DNA of 64,000 nucleotides from Chryseobacterium nakagawai (GTDB taxonomy: Bacteria > Bacteroidota > Bacteroidia > Flavobacteriales > Weeksellaceae), in the NCBI RefSeq assembly GCF_900637665.1, contig NZ_LR134386.1:3464501-3528500 (forward strand). Reading direction: 5' to 3'. This document shows, in pieces, positions 8,649-16,812 of this stretch. Under the pieces are notes generated by a model, which was not told where the DNA came from, did no database searches, and worked only from the letters and a program-made list of their open reading frames with translations. Within the stretch, counting starts at the first letter, position 1. Each line of letters opens with the position of its first letter. The position numbers were made by a program, and so were the translations under genes.

Positions 8649-10043
8649 ATGAAAGGTAAGCAATTCTATTCCCTGATCGCTTTATGCATAGCTGTTATAT
8701 TAAATGCACAGGTAGGGATAAATACAGAAAATCCACATGCAACATTAGATGTTGCAGGAACTACAGACCCTAATATGAAAGATGGTCTTTTGCCACCAAG
8801 GGTTTCTAAACAGCAATTAGCAGCAAAAGAATCTGGAACTTACGGAAGCGATCAGATAGGGGCTATTGTTTATATCACAGATATCATTTCACCATTTGGA
8901 TTAACACCAAGCATAGCACAGGTAGGCAGTATTCATAATACTGGATATCACTATTTCACAGGACTGCAATGGGTAGCCATCTCAGCAAATATTTACAATT
9001 CTGATGGATATATCATAGGAAACAGGGTGGTAACCCAAGAAGCCAATACATTAGCATTTACTTCTACCATCGTTAATGGTTTTTCTGTTGATGGAACTAC
9101 TTTTTCAATAGATGCAGCCAATCATAGAATCGGATTGGGGACAGCATCTCCTGAAACACGATTTCATGTAGTCTCTACCACTCCATCTTCAAACAGATTT
9201 AATTTGATTGATGCTACCGCCGGAACCAATCAATACGGAATTGTGGCTTTAAGAAATACTTCTGCTTTAGCTACGGGAAACTATTCATTACTTGGTTTCA
9301 CCAATAATGGGCCTTCTTCAGGAGGCGCTAATTGGGCATTAGGATCTCTTCGTACAGGATCAACATTAATTAATGGCTCAGAAGAAGATTTCTATATTGG
9401 AAACTCTGTTGGCGGAGGCTTAATTGAAAGAATGAGAATCAACCCGATTACAGGAAATATAGGTATAGGAACTTCCACTGCTACCAATAAGCTTCATATC
9501 AATGCTACAAACCCTTTAAGACTGGAAGGATTGCAGGGTGCATCAGGTCCAGTAGGAAGCTTAACTGTAAACAGTACAGGTGTTGTACAATTACGCAATT
9601 CATCCAATGTAAGTACCGCAAGAGGGACTGGCGTAGTGACAATAACATTAAACAATACATTTACGAATGCTATAATTTCTGCAAAGACTTTTGATAATCT
9701 GAATGAACTGACTGGAAATACTTTTACAGCAAATGCAGCTGGATTATATAAGGTTGATTTTATGGTTAACTATCCTCAAAGGGATACAAATGAAGACGAC
9801 GGAGATGGATATATGGGATATGCCCAAATCAGTTTAAATGGAATTCAGCAATCCTTTACAAGTAATAAAGTTACATTACCAGAAAAAAACGGAGCCCCAT
9901 CGTTCGTCACATGTACCAATTCAACTCTGTTAAAAATGAACGCAGGTCAGATTCTTACATTCCAGGCACTTACTTTTGGATCAACCCCGAGTTCAACGAA
10001 TATCGTAGCTCCTTTCATCATTAACGTAGTTCGATTAGAGTAA
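8649..10043 (+). CDS. Secreted adhesin-like protein with C-terminal C1q/TNF-like domain
   Basis: The 464-residue exported protein starts with a signal peptide ending near LNAQ. The motif VGINTENPHATLDVAG follows, typical of Bacteroidota surface and tail-fibre-like proteins, and the related motif IGLGTASPETRFHV occurs later. The repeats suggest a fibrous beta-rich stalk. The last 140 residues (from about VVTITLNNTFTNA, through TANAAGLYKVDFMVNY, to the end) resemble a C1q/TNF-like jelly roll. A role in adhesion is an inference. The gene has its own promoter, a stem-loop leader and a terminator, so it is probably monocistronic. Confidence 0.75.
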   Translation: MKGKQFYSLIALCIAVILNAQVGINTENPHATLDVAGTTDPNMKDGLLPPRVSKQQLAAKESGTYGSDQIGAIVYITDIISPFGLTPSIAQVGSIHNTGYHYFTGLQWVAISANIYNSDGYIIGNRVVTQEANTLAFTSTIVNGFSVDGTTFSIDAANHRIGLGTASPETRFHVVSTTPSSNRFNLIDATAGTNQYGIVALRNTSALATGNYSLLGFTNNGPSSGGANWALGSLRTGSTLINGSEEDFYIGNSVGGGLIERMRINPITGNIGIGTSTATNKLHINATNPLRLEGLQGASGPVGSLTVNSTGVVQLRNSSNVSTARGTGVVTITLNNTFTNAIISAKTFDNLNELTGNTFTANAAGLYKVDFMVNYPQRDTNEDDGDGYMGYAQISLNGIQQSFTSNKVTLPEKNGAPSFVTCTNSTLLKMNAGQILTFQALTFGSTPSSTNIVAPFIINVVRLE

Positions 10044-10110
10044 TCATTAAAATTAAATACAATAGGTAAAAATTCCCATTTACCTTATCAGGCAAATTCT
10101 ATCAACACAA

Positions 10111-10143
10111 AAAAACACCACTTATTCAAAGTGGTGTTTTTTT
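10111..10143 (+). terminator. Rho-independent terminator
   Basis: AACACCAC (10114-10121) pairs with GTGGTGTT (10131-10138), flanked by an A-run before and a T-run after. It ends the surface-protein transcript. Confidence 0.85.
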
Positions 10144-10626
10144 ATGTATCAACTCATCATTAGGATTACGCAAAATCACCAACAAGTATTTTCATAACTT
10201 CCTCAAAATAATATTAACTGTACCAATACAATAAAGTTAATTATTCAAATATATTTTCAACTCTAATGATAAAACCTTGTCACGCTTAAATCACCAAATT
10301 TTGATTTACTTATCAAAAAATCAATAAAATTGAAACAATACAATGAATTTTTCATTTATAATACATACATATTTCATTTAATTCAGCACACAATGACGTT
10401 AATAGGAAACCTAATAAAATTAAAATATCTCAATTTCACATCGACCACATCCCTTTATAGAAAGGAATTTTAGCCAAGTGTAGTATCTGTGTAGACCTAC
10501 TCAAATCTTATTTTACAAAATAAAAAGAGAAGGAATATTGTTTTTTATCATAGATTTAATTCCCAATGATATGATTTCTTTTTCATATCGTTAAAAAAAT
10601 TAACCAAAATTAAAAATAAAAATATT
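10144..10626. other. Intergenic region upstream of protease gene
   Basis: AT-rich spacer of about 480 bases. No reliable gene is seen on either strand, and I could not place the protease promoter with confidence. Confidence 0.45.
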
Positions 10627-11466
10627 ATGGAACTACACAAGAAACTTTTATTAGGATCTGTTATTTCAATGGCAATGGTATCTTGTAATACTACAAATGA
10701 TAATGTAGACGAAAAAGTAACACAAGAACAAGGAATTTCCATGCTCCAAGCAATACCTCCAGCAGATATTCCTGTTGGTTTCGAAAATACACAAATGTGT
10801 AAAGATGTTTATCTTCCCGGAGAGGGATATTCCCCAGGAACAGCCTCAAAAGGAGCTGTTGTTACTAGTAAAAAATGGCCGAATGGTAGTGTAATCACTG
10901 TAAGTCTTAATGGGGGAACCACTAAAGTACGTAATAAAGTGATGCAATATGCAAATGAATGGTCTCAATATGCCAATATCAAATTTAATTTTATCACCAG
11001 TGGAACAGCACAGATCCGCGTTACTTTTACCGCCAACGCAGGGTCTTATTCATATATAGGAAAAGATGCTCTTAGTATAGCTTCCAATAAGGAAACAATG
11101 AACTTCGGTTGGTTTAATGACTCAACAAGTGATTCAGAATTCAGTAGAACAACCATTCACGAATTCGGACATGCATTGGGAATGATCCATGAGCACCAAC
11201 ATCCTTTAGCTGCTATTCCATGGGATAAGCCAAAAGTATATGCCTATTATGCAGGGGCTCCAAACTATTGGACTCAAGCTCAAGTAGATAATAACCTTTT
11301 CGCAAAATATTCAACATCACAAACTCAATATAGTGCTTACGACAAGTTATCAATTATGCACTATAGCATCAGTTCAACGCTAACCACAAACGGTTTCAGT
11401 GTTGGGAATAACACTGTTTTATCTGCTACTGATAAGCAATTTATCGCAACGGTATATCCAAAATAA
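10627..11466 (+). CDS. Astacin-type (M12A) zinc metalloprotease lipoprotein
   Basis: The 279-residue protein begins with a lipoprotein signal ending MVSC, with the lipid cysteine at residue 20. The catalytic signature HEFGHALGMIHEH begins at H178. It fits the astacin zinc motif HExxHxxGxxHE, with ligands H178, H182 and H188 and the general base E179. The Met-turn SIMHY follows at about residue 241, as in astacins. It resembles flavastacin-type enzymes of related flavobacteria but is shorter. The tyrosine of SxMHY usually serves as a fifth ligand in this family. It is probably anchored at the outer membrane or surface and degrades proteins or glycopeptides. It stands alone, with a terminator downstream. 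Confidence 0.9.
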   Translation: MELHKKLLLGSVISMAMVSCNTTNDNVDEKVTQEQGISMLQAIPPADIPVGFENTQMCKDVYLPGEGYSPGTASKGAVVTSKKWPNGSVITVSLNGGTTKVRNKVMQYANEWSQYANIKFNFITSGTAQIRVTFTANAGSYSYIGKDALSIASNKETMNFGWFNDSTSDSEFSRTTIHEFGHALGMIHEHQHPLAAIPWDKPKVYAYYAGAPNYWTQAQVDNNLFAKYSTSQTQYSAYDKLSIMHYSISSTLTTNGFSVGNNTVLSATDKQFIATVYPK

Positions 11467-11490
11467 GAAATCTACTTATCTCATATATAT

Positions 11491-11527
11491 AAAAGTCTAC
11501 CTTGTATAAAACCAGGGTAGACTTTAT
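11491..11527 (+). terminator. Rho-independent terminator
   Basis: AAAGTCTACC (11492-11501) pairs with GGTAGACTTT (11516-11525), followed by ATTTG. It ends the protease transcript. Confidence 0.8.
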
Positions 11528-11620
11528 TTGTTTATAATGGAGGTAAATGAATAGTTTTTAAATTTTTCAAATCATTTCCGGTTTAGAATAATCTTTTGTA
11601 TTTTTAAGTAAAAAGCACAT

Positions 11621-12049
11621 ATGAAAAATTTCAAAAAAAATTATCTAATCAATAGAATAACAAATGTTAGATACTCTGCTGATAGTTTAAGTGGATTAAC
11701 AAAGAAAGATAATCTAAATATTTTAGAGGATTTCTTAAGTCTAACTGAATGTATTGTTGAACATTTTGGTATACCTGAACAATCAAAAGATTATATTCAA
11801 AAACACATAGTAAGTATGAAAACTTTAGATTGGGCCTCTACCAGCTTTTTTATAAAGGTTAAGTCTTATTATGATCATCTTGAAATAAATGATTTCTTTG
11901 AACTTGATTTACCATTAAGAAGCATTGAAGTAATTATTAATCAATCTAATGATAATTTGTATGATACTTTAGACTCCGAGTTATATTTTAGAATTGATCT
12001 ATTAATTTCTAAAATTCATACCAGTATAGCTACAAAACTAACCCCATAA
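11621..12049 (+). CDS. Hypothetical protein, 142 residues
   Basis: No family is recognised. The predicted protein is soluble and mostly helical, and rich in leucine, isoleucine, asparagine and aspartate, with no signal peptide. It is followed by a bidirectional terminator at 12143 shared with the bacteriocin-like gene on the other strand. Length, codon pattern and bounded transcription support a real gene. Confidence 0.55.
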   Translation: MKNFKKNYLINRITNVRYSADSLSGLTKKDNLNILEDFLSLTECIVEHFGIPEQSKDYIQKHIVSMKTLDWASTSFFIKVKSYYDHLEINDFFELDLPLRSIEVIINQSNDNLYDTLDSELYFRIDLLISKIHTSIATKLTP

Positions 12050-12142
12050 AAAACAATTTTTAAATAATAAAAAAGCTGTTGAGAAATATAATTTAAAGTC
12101 TTTCAATATCTGAGCCCTCTTAGTTTCTCATAATAAAACCAA

Positions 12143-12165
12143 AAGCCACCTATAGAAGGTGGCTT
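12143..12165. terminator. Bidirectional terminator
   Basis: AAGCCACC (12143-12150) pairs with GGTGGCTT (12158-12165). It lies between convergent genes and can serve the bacteriocin-like gene on the minus strand and the hypothetical gene on the plus strand. Confidence 0.7.
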
Positions 12166-12205
12166 AATGGTATCTTATAATCAGATCTCCTGAAAAAAAT
12201 TTCAA

Positions 12206-12379
12206 TTACACTGGTTTAGTGACAGGAACACATCCGCAAACACAATCCCAAATATCCATATCCGGATTACATTCATAAATAGAATCACATCTGTAGATAT
12301 ATCCCACTCTGCAATAAGTTGGACCTGCACCCTTGATTGATTTCATACTGTCTCTTGTGATTTTCTTAAGGTTTTTCAT
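12206..12379 (-). CDS. Bacteriocin-like cysteine-rich leader peptide protein, 57 residues
   Basis: The short frame encodes MKNLKKITRDSMKSIKGAG followed by a 38-residue core with six cysteines (C23, C31, C37, C46, C48, C50). The beginning closely follows the MKNLKKLSR...KxIxGG leader of the bacteriocin-like proteins that are abundant in Chryseobacterium. Here the double glycine is replaced by GAG. Such leaders are recognised by peptidase-containing ABC exporters, though none is encoded nearby. The core ends with a CVCGC cluster, suggesting disulfides or modification. Whether it is an antimicrobial or a signalling peptide is unknown. The start is the only ATG giving the leader, and a terminator lies 40 bases past the stop. 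Confidence 0.8.
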   Translation of the reverse strand: MKNLKKITRDSMKSIKGAGPTYCRVGYIYRCDSIYECNPDMDIWDCVCGCVPVTKPV

Positions 12380-12626
12380 AGTTATTTATTAGTTTGTTAG
12401 TTTTATAGAACATCTAGTTCTTATTTCCAAATATAACTAAATAAAACTAATTTCAAAATATTAATATATTTTATTACTAACAAAGATGGCTTTTGTATTA
12501 TTGAGCAACTGGTGTTTTTGTTGGTATTGGCATTTCTTTCTTTAAATGACTTAAAAAACTTTATTCCAGATACGAGCGAGATGTCTAGTTTTTCTTTCCA
12601 ATATTTTCGGCTAGTAAAGTACCTCT

Positions 12627-13232
12627 TTATTGCATCTGCATTTTATTATTAGGCTTACTAATGCTATAGGCATCAACTATTTCCGTTTTCCATGCTTCTA
12701 TAGTATCTGCGATGGCACGGTCGGCAAGGTCAAAGAAAAAATGCTGTTTGATGTCGAAACCGCAATACGCATAGATACCTGTGTCTGAGGTGAGCTTTAA
12801 AGCGTTATCCATTCCTATTTCCTGATATTCCGTTTTTGATTTACCATGCGAATTGATAATGTAAGCTGTCTTGCCAGCCAGCAGTCCTTTTTGCACACCG
12901 TTGTCATAACGATAGGCAAACCCATAGCTAAATACCCGGTCAATATATCCTTTCATAATACCCGGCATACCTGTCCACCATATCGGATAAATAAATGTTA
13001 CCACTTCCGCCCAGGCAATATATTCCTGCTCAGTTCTGATGGCTTCATTAACGATGCCTTTGCGTTGCCCGGCAATATCTTCAAGGGATAACACCGGATC
13101 AAAATTAAGCTGGTACAAATCCCTGACTACAACCTCATGCTTTTGTTGCAGTAACGTTTCTTCAACCGTTTGTTTGAATAATTGATTTAAACTTGCCTTA
13201 TTAGGATGGGCATAAATAATAAGATGTTTCAT
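12627..13232 (-). CDS. Flavodoxin-fold NAD(P)H quinone oxidoreductase
   Basis: The 201-residue protein has the flavodoxin-like fold of the MdaB/KefF/NQO1 family. The N-terminal phosphate loop is MKHLIIYAHPNKASLNQLF and the central motif is FIYPIWWTGMPGIMKGYIDRVFSYGFAY, the classic FMN/FAD-binding and active-site loop. It probably reduces quinones by two electrons in the cytoplasm. The start at 13232 is chosen over a frame-extending ATG at 13280 because a promoter element sits between them and family members begin at this MKHL. It lies just downstream of an AraC gene on the same strand, its probable regulator. Confidence 0.88.
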   Translation of the reverse strand: MKHLIIYAHPNKASLNQLFKQTVEETLLQQKHEVVVRDLYQLNFDPVLSLEDIAGQRKGIVNEAIRTEQEYIAWAEVVTFIYPIWWTGMPGIMKGYIDRVFSYGFAYRYDNGVQKGLLAGKTAYIINSHGKSKTEYQEIGMDNALKLTSDTGIYAYCGFDIKQHFFFDLADRAIADTIEAWKTEIVDAYSISKPNNKMQMQ

Positions 13233-13260
13233 TTTGTTTGTTTTAAGTAATTGAACAAAA

Positions 13261-13268
13261 CAAAAGTA
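13261..13268 (-). promoter_or_regulatory. -7 promoter element of quinone reductase gene
   Basis: TACTTTTG on the minus strand matches TAnnTTTG and ends 28 bases before the ATG at 13232. It excludes the longer start at 13280. Confidence 0.55.
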
Positions 13269-13308
13269 GGATGATCCCAAACGGGAAAATTGTAAGAAAA
13301 CGAAACGG

Positions 13309-14133
13309 CTATTCAGCTGAGGCTTGACAAATATCTTGTTGGAACCTTACAAAACGTTTAGGAGAAAGATTGATGAAATGTTTAAAATCGTGAATAAGCT
13401 GGCTTTGGTCATAATATCCACATGCATCTACAACCTCAAACCAATCTACATTTTTCGATGACAAAAGAACTTGTTCTATTTTTCTGATTGCATTTACAAA
13501 ACGCTTATATCGGTTGATTTCTTTGGCACTATATCCAAAATACTTTTTGTGCATCAATTGTACATTCCTTTCAGTCTGTCCGGTTTCTTCTGCAATAGCT
13601 TTGATTGGATTTAGGGTGTCGTCTTTAAAATTACTCAGTAATGTAGCAGTAGAGTCCTGCAATTTTAAATAGGGTCTGCAAAAATCGAGAATATGATCTA
13701 CCTTATCTGAAATGTTTGGTATACCATTTAATTGATGCCATAAATAGGTAAAACAATTCTCTTCCATTGCTTCATCAGGATGTATTGGCAAATGGTCAGA
13801 AAGAAATGCTTTGTCAAAAAAACGATAAAAAGCATCATCTTTGAAATTTGCAACTAAAATTTGCGATCCGGGGGTAAGGATATACTCAAAAGCAGACTTT
13901 ATGGGACCAAGTACGATAAATTTATCTACTTCAATTTCGCTTTGTGCACCGGAAACTAACCGGGCTTTAGCACCGAAATTGAATACCATAATCGTCTGAA
14001 AAGATGGCAGCAAAGTTTTGGTTATTGAACCTGTTGAATTGTTCTCTGCAAAATAGAAATGAGAAAATACTGTCTCAAATTCGTTGGGAACAGACAGTCT
14101 ATAATGGTGATATTTCTGGTCGTCCGATTTCAT
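13309..14133 (-). CDS. AraC-family transcriptional regulator
   Basis: The 274-residue protein has an N-terminal sensor half without obvious relatives. Its C-terminal AraC DNA-binding half reads IKAIAEETGQTERNVQLMHKKYFGYSAKE (first helix-turn-helix) and then DACGYYDQSQLIHDFKHFINLSPKRF (second). It lies upstream of the flavodoxin-fold reductase on the same strand with a 76-base gap. The reductase has its own promoter, so the regulator probably acts on that promoter and is not simply cotranscribed with it. Control of the reductase is inferred from proximity. Confidence 0.88.
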   Translation of the reverse strand: MKSDDQKYHHYRLSVPNEFETVFSHFYFAENNSTGSITKTLLPSFQTIMVFNFGAKARLVSGAQSEIEVDKFIVLGPIKSAFEYILTPGSQILVANFKDDAFYRFFDKAFLSDHLPIHPDEAMEENCFTYLWHQLNGIPNISDKVDHILDFCRPYLKLQDSTATLLSNFKDDTLNPIKAIAEETGQTERNVQLMHKKYFGYSAKEINRYKRFVNAIRKIEQVLLSSKNVDWFEVVDACGYYDQSQLIHDFKHFINLSPKRFVRFQQDICQASAE

Positions 14134-14165
14134 AATTTATAGGACATTAATTTAGGAAAAATAAA

Positions 14166-14173
14166 CAAAACTA
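14166..14173 (-). promoter_or_regulatory. -7 promoter element of AraC gene
   Basis: TAGTTTTG on the minus strand matches TAnnTTTG and lies 32 bases upstream of the ATG at 14133. Confidence 0.5.
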
Positions 14174-14399
14174 AATTAGGAGTTTTTATCTTCTTGTTCT
14201 ATTTTTTTGATGGATTAGATTTCCACATGTATAATCGAACGCTCCATATGAAAAAGTCAGATATATTTTGTATCGATTAAAGTTTATTCTGAAACCAACA
14301 CTTCATCAGAGATAAATAAATATGGAATAAATAAAACATGCATCACACGACAGAATCTGACGCATTAAAAATATGTACAACAAATTTTCAGGCTAATAA

Positions 14400-14430
14400 T
14401 AAAGCCTCCCCTATCAATAGGGAGGCAAAA
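14400..14430 (-). terminator. Terminator-like hairpin
   Basis: GCCTCCC (14404-14410) pairs with GGGAGGC (14420-14426). Read on the minus strand it is followed by TTTATTATT, so it would end a minus-strand transcript. The only candidate upstream is a 16-residue micro-ORF. Confidence 0.6.
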
Positions 14431-14450
14431 TTTCAAAAACGAAATATAAG

Positions 14451-14501
14451 TTATGCGAGTGGTGTTAAACAAGTTTTCTTCTTCAAAACTCTTTTATACA
14501 T
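14451..14501 (-). CDS. Possible micro-ORF before a terminator (16 residues)
   Basis: The frame encodes MYKRVLKKKTCLTPLA, a very basic peptide, and stops 25 bases before a minus-strand terminator. It may be a leader or small peptide gene, or chance. No matching promoter is clear. The rest of the 14134-14688 stretch has no larger gene that I trust. Confidence 0.2.
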   Translation of the reverse strand: MYKRVLKKKTCLTPLA

Positions 14502-14688
14502 TAACAATGGGCGTGCCAATTAGATCACTGTTTAAGGAAATCTTTCTTTTTGTGGTATAAAAAAAACTCCAAGAGCATTAGGAGGTTGAATATCAAAATG
14601 GTATTTTAAACTAGTTTAATTAAAGGTACATATTAATTGTAATAGGCTATAAAAAAATAAATACCACATTTAATTATGGGCGTGTATT

Positions 14689-14994
14689 ATGGCATACTGC
14701 TTGTTAGTTCATCAAAAAATAAAACTAGCAATGGAGCTGTCTCAGCAAGAATTAAGCAATAACGAAATTACCGTAACACTTGCGCTTTTAAATAATGATT
14801 TACAAGAAATGATGAATCATTGTCTATTATATAAGTGGAAATATGAATTGATCAATTCATATAATTTACAGCTTCATATTCCAAAAGACTCAGTTCACCT
14901 ACTATTCTATTTAGGACACAAGATCTTATCAGGTATAAATGTTCCTGGAGGTAATCAGAATTATATAAATTATATTAACCAAGATCTCACTTAA
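14689..14994 (+). CDS. Hypothetical protein, 101 residues
   Basis: No family is recognised. A start at 14731 (MELSQQEL) is also possible and would give an 87-residue protein. The product is soluble, leucine- and asparagine-rich, without signal peptide. It lies in a region with a truncated MarR gene and may be lineage-specific or spurious. Confidence 0.35.
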   Translation: MAYCLLVHQKIKLAMELSQQELSNNEITVTLALLNNDLQEMMNHCLLYKWKYELINSYNLQLHIPKDSVHLLFYLGHKILSGINVPGGNQNYINYINQDLT

Positions 14995-15090
14995 TTTCTA
15001 TAGTAATAATAATACAGGAACCTGTGAGGTATGAATTTGAATTTTTTGTATACTGGAAACCTTAATTTTTAACCATGAATACATTTTATT

Positions 15091-15426
15091 CTAAGAAATT
15101 TTAAATGTATACTCGTCATACACAGTATTGATAAGCTGTTCAGAATTGATGTTTCGTGAAAAAATCGGATAATGGAAACGATCCAGCTTATTAAGGATTC
15201 GTATGAGTTCCATCTTTTCTGTGTAGGTAAGATTTCCTGCAACAATATGGGTATCCTGGCGGATCTTTTCCATTTGGTTTTCCAGGATCAGCACCCCTCT
15301 TTCTGTAATACGGATCAGCTTACTTCTTTTATCCAGATCAGAGTATGCCAGTTCAATAAGTCCCTGATGCAGCAGTCTGGTAATGACCAGCATTTCTACA
15401 GGCATATTCTTTTTGATAAGGGTCAT
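15091..15426 (-). pseudogene. MarR-type regulator lacking its N-terminal third
   Basis: The frame carries the recognition helix and wing of a MarR protein (LLHQGLIELAYSDLDKRSKLIRITERGVLIL) and the C-terminal dimerisation helix with GNLTYTEKMELIRILNKLDRFHYPIF. It begins directly at the recognition helix, so the N-terminal dimerisation and first DNA-binding helices are missing. An in-frame TAG lies just before the first ATG, and only about 60 bases separate it from the divergent gene. The 5' part has therefore been deleted. A functional protein from this remnant is unlikely. Confidence 0.7.
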
Positions 15427-15490
15427 CTAGTGTTCAAATGTTATCTACGGCATAAAAATTGTTTAAAAATAAACAATTAAAATATTTGTC

Positions 15491-15778
15491 ATGGACCGAA
15501 TCAAAACCGAACCATTACATTTAAACAACGATAAAAAATTAATTGATGAATACTTCAATTTTTTTATTAAAAAGGAGCTGAATATTGATATCAATGTCAA
15601 AAATGAATATGTGGTTGTACAGAATGTTGTTTCAAAAAAATTAATACTTGTCAAAACATTTTCGGATACTATCTTGGTAAATCCATCACTATACCTTTTA
15701 TTATCTTCTTTAATTCAGGAAATCAATACACTTTCATTACCGAAAGAACAAATTATAACATTCCTCGAAGAAAAATAA
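15491..15778 (+). CDS. Hypothetical protein, 95 residues
   Basis: This small soluble protein has no family that I recognise. It contains alternating charged and hydrophobic stretches and no membrane segment. It is followed within a few bases by a strong terminator that also faces the signalling operon on the other strand. This suggests a real short monocistronic gene. Confidence 0.5.
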   Translation: MDRIKTEPLHLNNDKKLIDEYFNFFIKKELNIDINVKNEYVVVQNVVSKKLILVKTFSDTILVNPSLYLLLSSLIQEINTLSLPKEQIITFLEEK

Positions 15779-15780
15779 AA

Positions 15781-15807
15781 AAATCTCTCAATTGCTTGAG
15801 AGATTTT
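15781..15807. terminator. Bidirectional terminator
   Basis: AAATCTCTCAA (15781-15791) pairs perfectly with TTGAGAGATTT (15796-15806). It lies between convergent genes and ends the minus-strand signalling operon as well. Confidence 0.8.
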
Positions 15808-15830
15808 ATCGCAGAACTATTTGATATCTA

Positions 15831-16202
15831 TCAGACTTGTTCTTTTATGTGCTTTGCTACCATTGTTTCAAGATCATCCAAATTAAATGGTTTTGAAACA
15901 TAATCATCTGCCTGTGCTTCTGCTGCTAAGGCAACAATATCATTATTGGCTGTAACATAAATTACAGGAATGTGTCTAAATGCTTCTTTGCTTTTAAGAA
16001 GTTTTGTAGCTTCTACTCCCCCGATTTTTGGGATCCAGTTATCCATCAAAATAACATCCGGCTCATAGTCTGCTACTTTCTCAATAATATCGTGTGATGT
16101 TTCTGAGATTTTTACATCATATCCATTTTCTTCAAATATGATGGTGATCACTTCTAAAATAGCTGTATCATCATCAAAAATTAAAATTTTCTTTTTACTC
16201 AT
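15831..16202 (-). CDS. Single-domain response regulator (CheY-like receiver)
   Basis: The 123-residue receiver domain has the acidic pair FDDD near residue 10, the phosphoacceptor aspartate in DVILMDNWIPKIGG, the conserved threonine in IPVIYVTAN and the lysine in DDYVSKPF. There is no output domain. It is the last gene of the six-gene signalling operon, 29 bases after the CheB gene. It probably relays phosphate from the upstream hybrid kinases or acts by protein contact. Confidence 0.92.
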   Translation of the reverse strand: MSKKKILIFDDDTAILEVITIIFEENGYDVKISETSHDIIEKVADYEPDVILMDNWIPKIGGVEATKLLKSKEAFRHIPVIYVTANNDIVALAAEAQADDYVSKPFNLDDLETMVAKHIKEQV

Positions 16203-16231
16203 ATTATTTAGATTATTTATATTCTTAAATA

Positions 16232-16801
16232 TTATAATTGTTTTATATAACTTGCTAAAGTACCAGGTGTGATAATTAAATCATAATCAATTTCTTCTAT
16301 AGCATGTCTTGGCATATATTCCACTTCTGCTGTTTCAGGATCCTGAATCCAGACTTTTCCATTGTGCTTTTTAATATAATTTAGCCCTTCTACTCCATCA
16401 GCATTAGCCCCAGATAAAAGAACACCAATTACATATTCTCCATAAATCTCTGCTGCAGATCTGAATGTCACATCTATGGAAGGACGCGAATAATTCATTT
16501 TCTCAGAACTGTCTAATGACATATTTTTATTATTCTCAAACAATAAGTGATAATCGGCAGGAACAATATATATCATATTCTCTTCAAGCTGTGTTTTATC
16601 CTCAACCTCTACAACAGGTATTCTTGTAAACTGCTGAAGTAAAGTCCTAAGAATATCTCCTGATTGTGCTTTACGGTGAATTACCAGCAAAATGGGAATA
16701 TTAATTTTATCATCCAGATTTTTAATCATTTCAATAATAACCTGAAGACTTCCTGCTGATCCTCCGATAACAATTAATCTCGTATTGCTTTGTGACTTCA
16801 T
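16232..16801 (-). CDS. CheB-type methylesterase domain protein
   Basis: The 189-residue protein is the catalytic domain of CheB without a receiver. It shows GGSAGSLQ with nucleophile S15, the catalytic histidine H42 in VIHRKAQSGD, and the aspartate of LLSGANADGVEGL. CheB normally hydrolyses glutamyl methyl esters on chemoreceptors. No chemoreceptor is encoded here and these bacteria lack flagella, so the target is probably the neighbouring sensor kinase or another protein. It lies between CheR and a receiver gene with 11- and 29-base gaps. Confidence 0.92.
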   Translation of the reverse strand: MKSQSNTRLIVIGGSAGSLQVIIEMIKNLDDKINIPILLVIHRKAQSGDILRTLLQQFTRIPVVEVEDKTQLEENMIYIVPADYHLLFENNKNMSLDSSEKMNYSRPSIDVTFRSAAEIYGEYVIGVLLSGANADGVEGLNYIKKHNGKVWIQDPETAEVEYMPRHAIEEIDYDLIITPGTLASYIKQL

Positions 16802-16812
16802 AATATCAAATA

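Noticed and set aside
12410..12600. Peptide-like stretches upstream of the bacteriocin-like gene, one ending PIPTKTPVAQ
   Set aside because: There is no usable start and an in-frame stop lies close upstream. I could not link it to any family.
14338..14523. 61-codon plus-strand frame
   Set aside because: It runs through a clear terminator hairpin and has no family or promoter.
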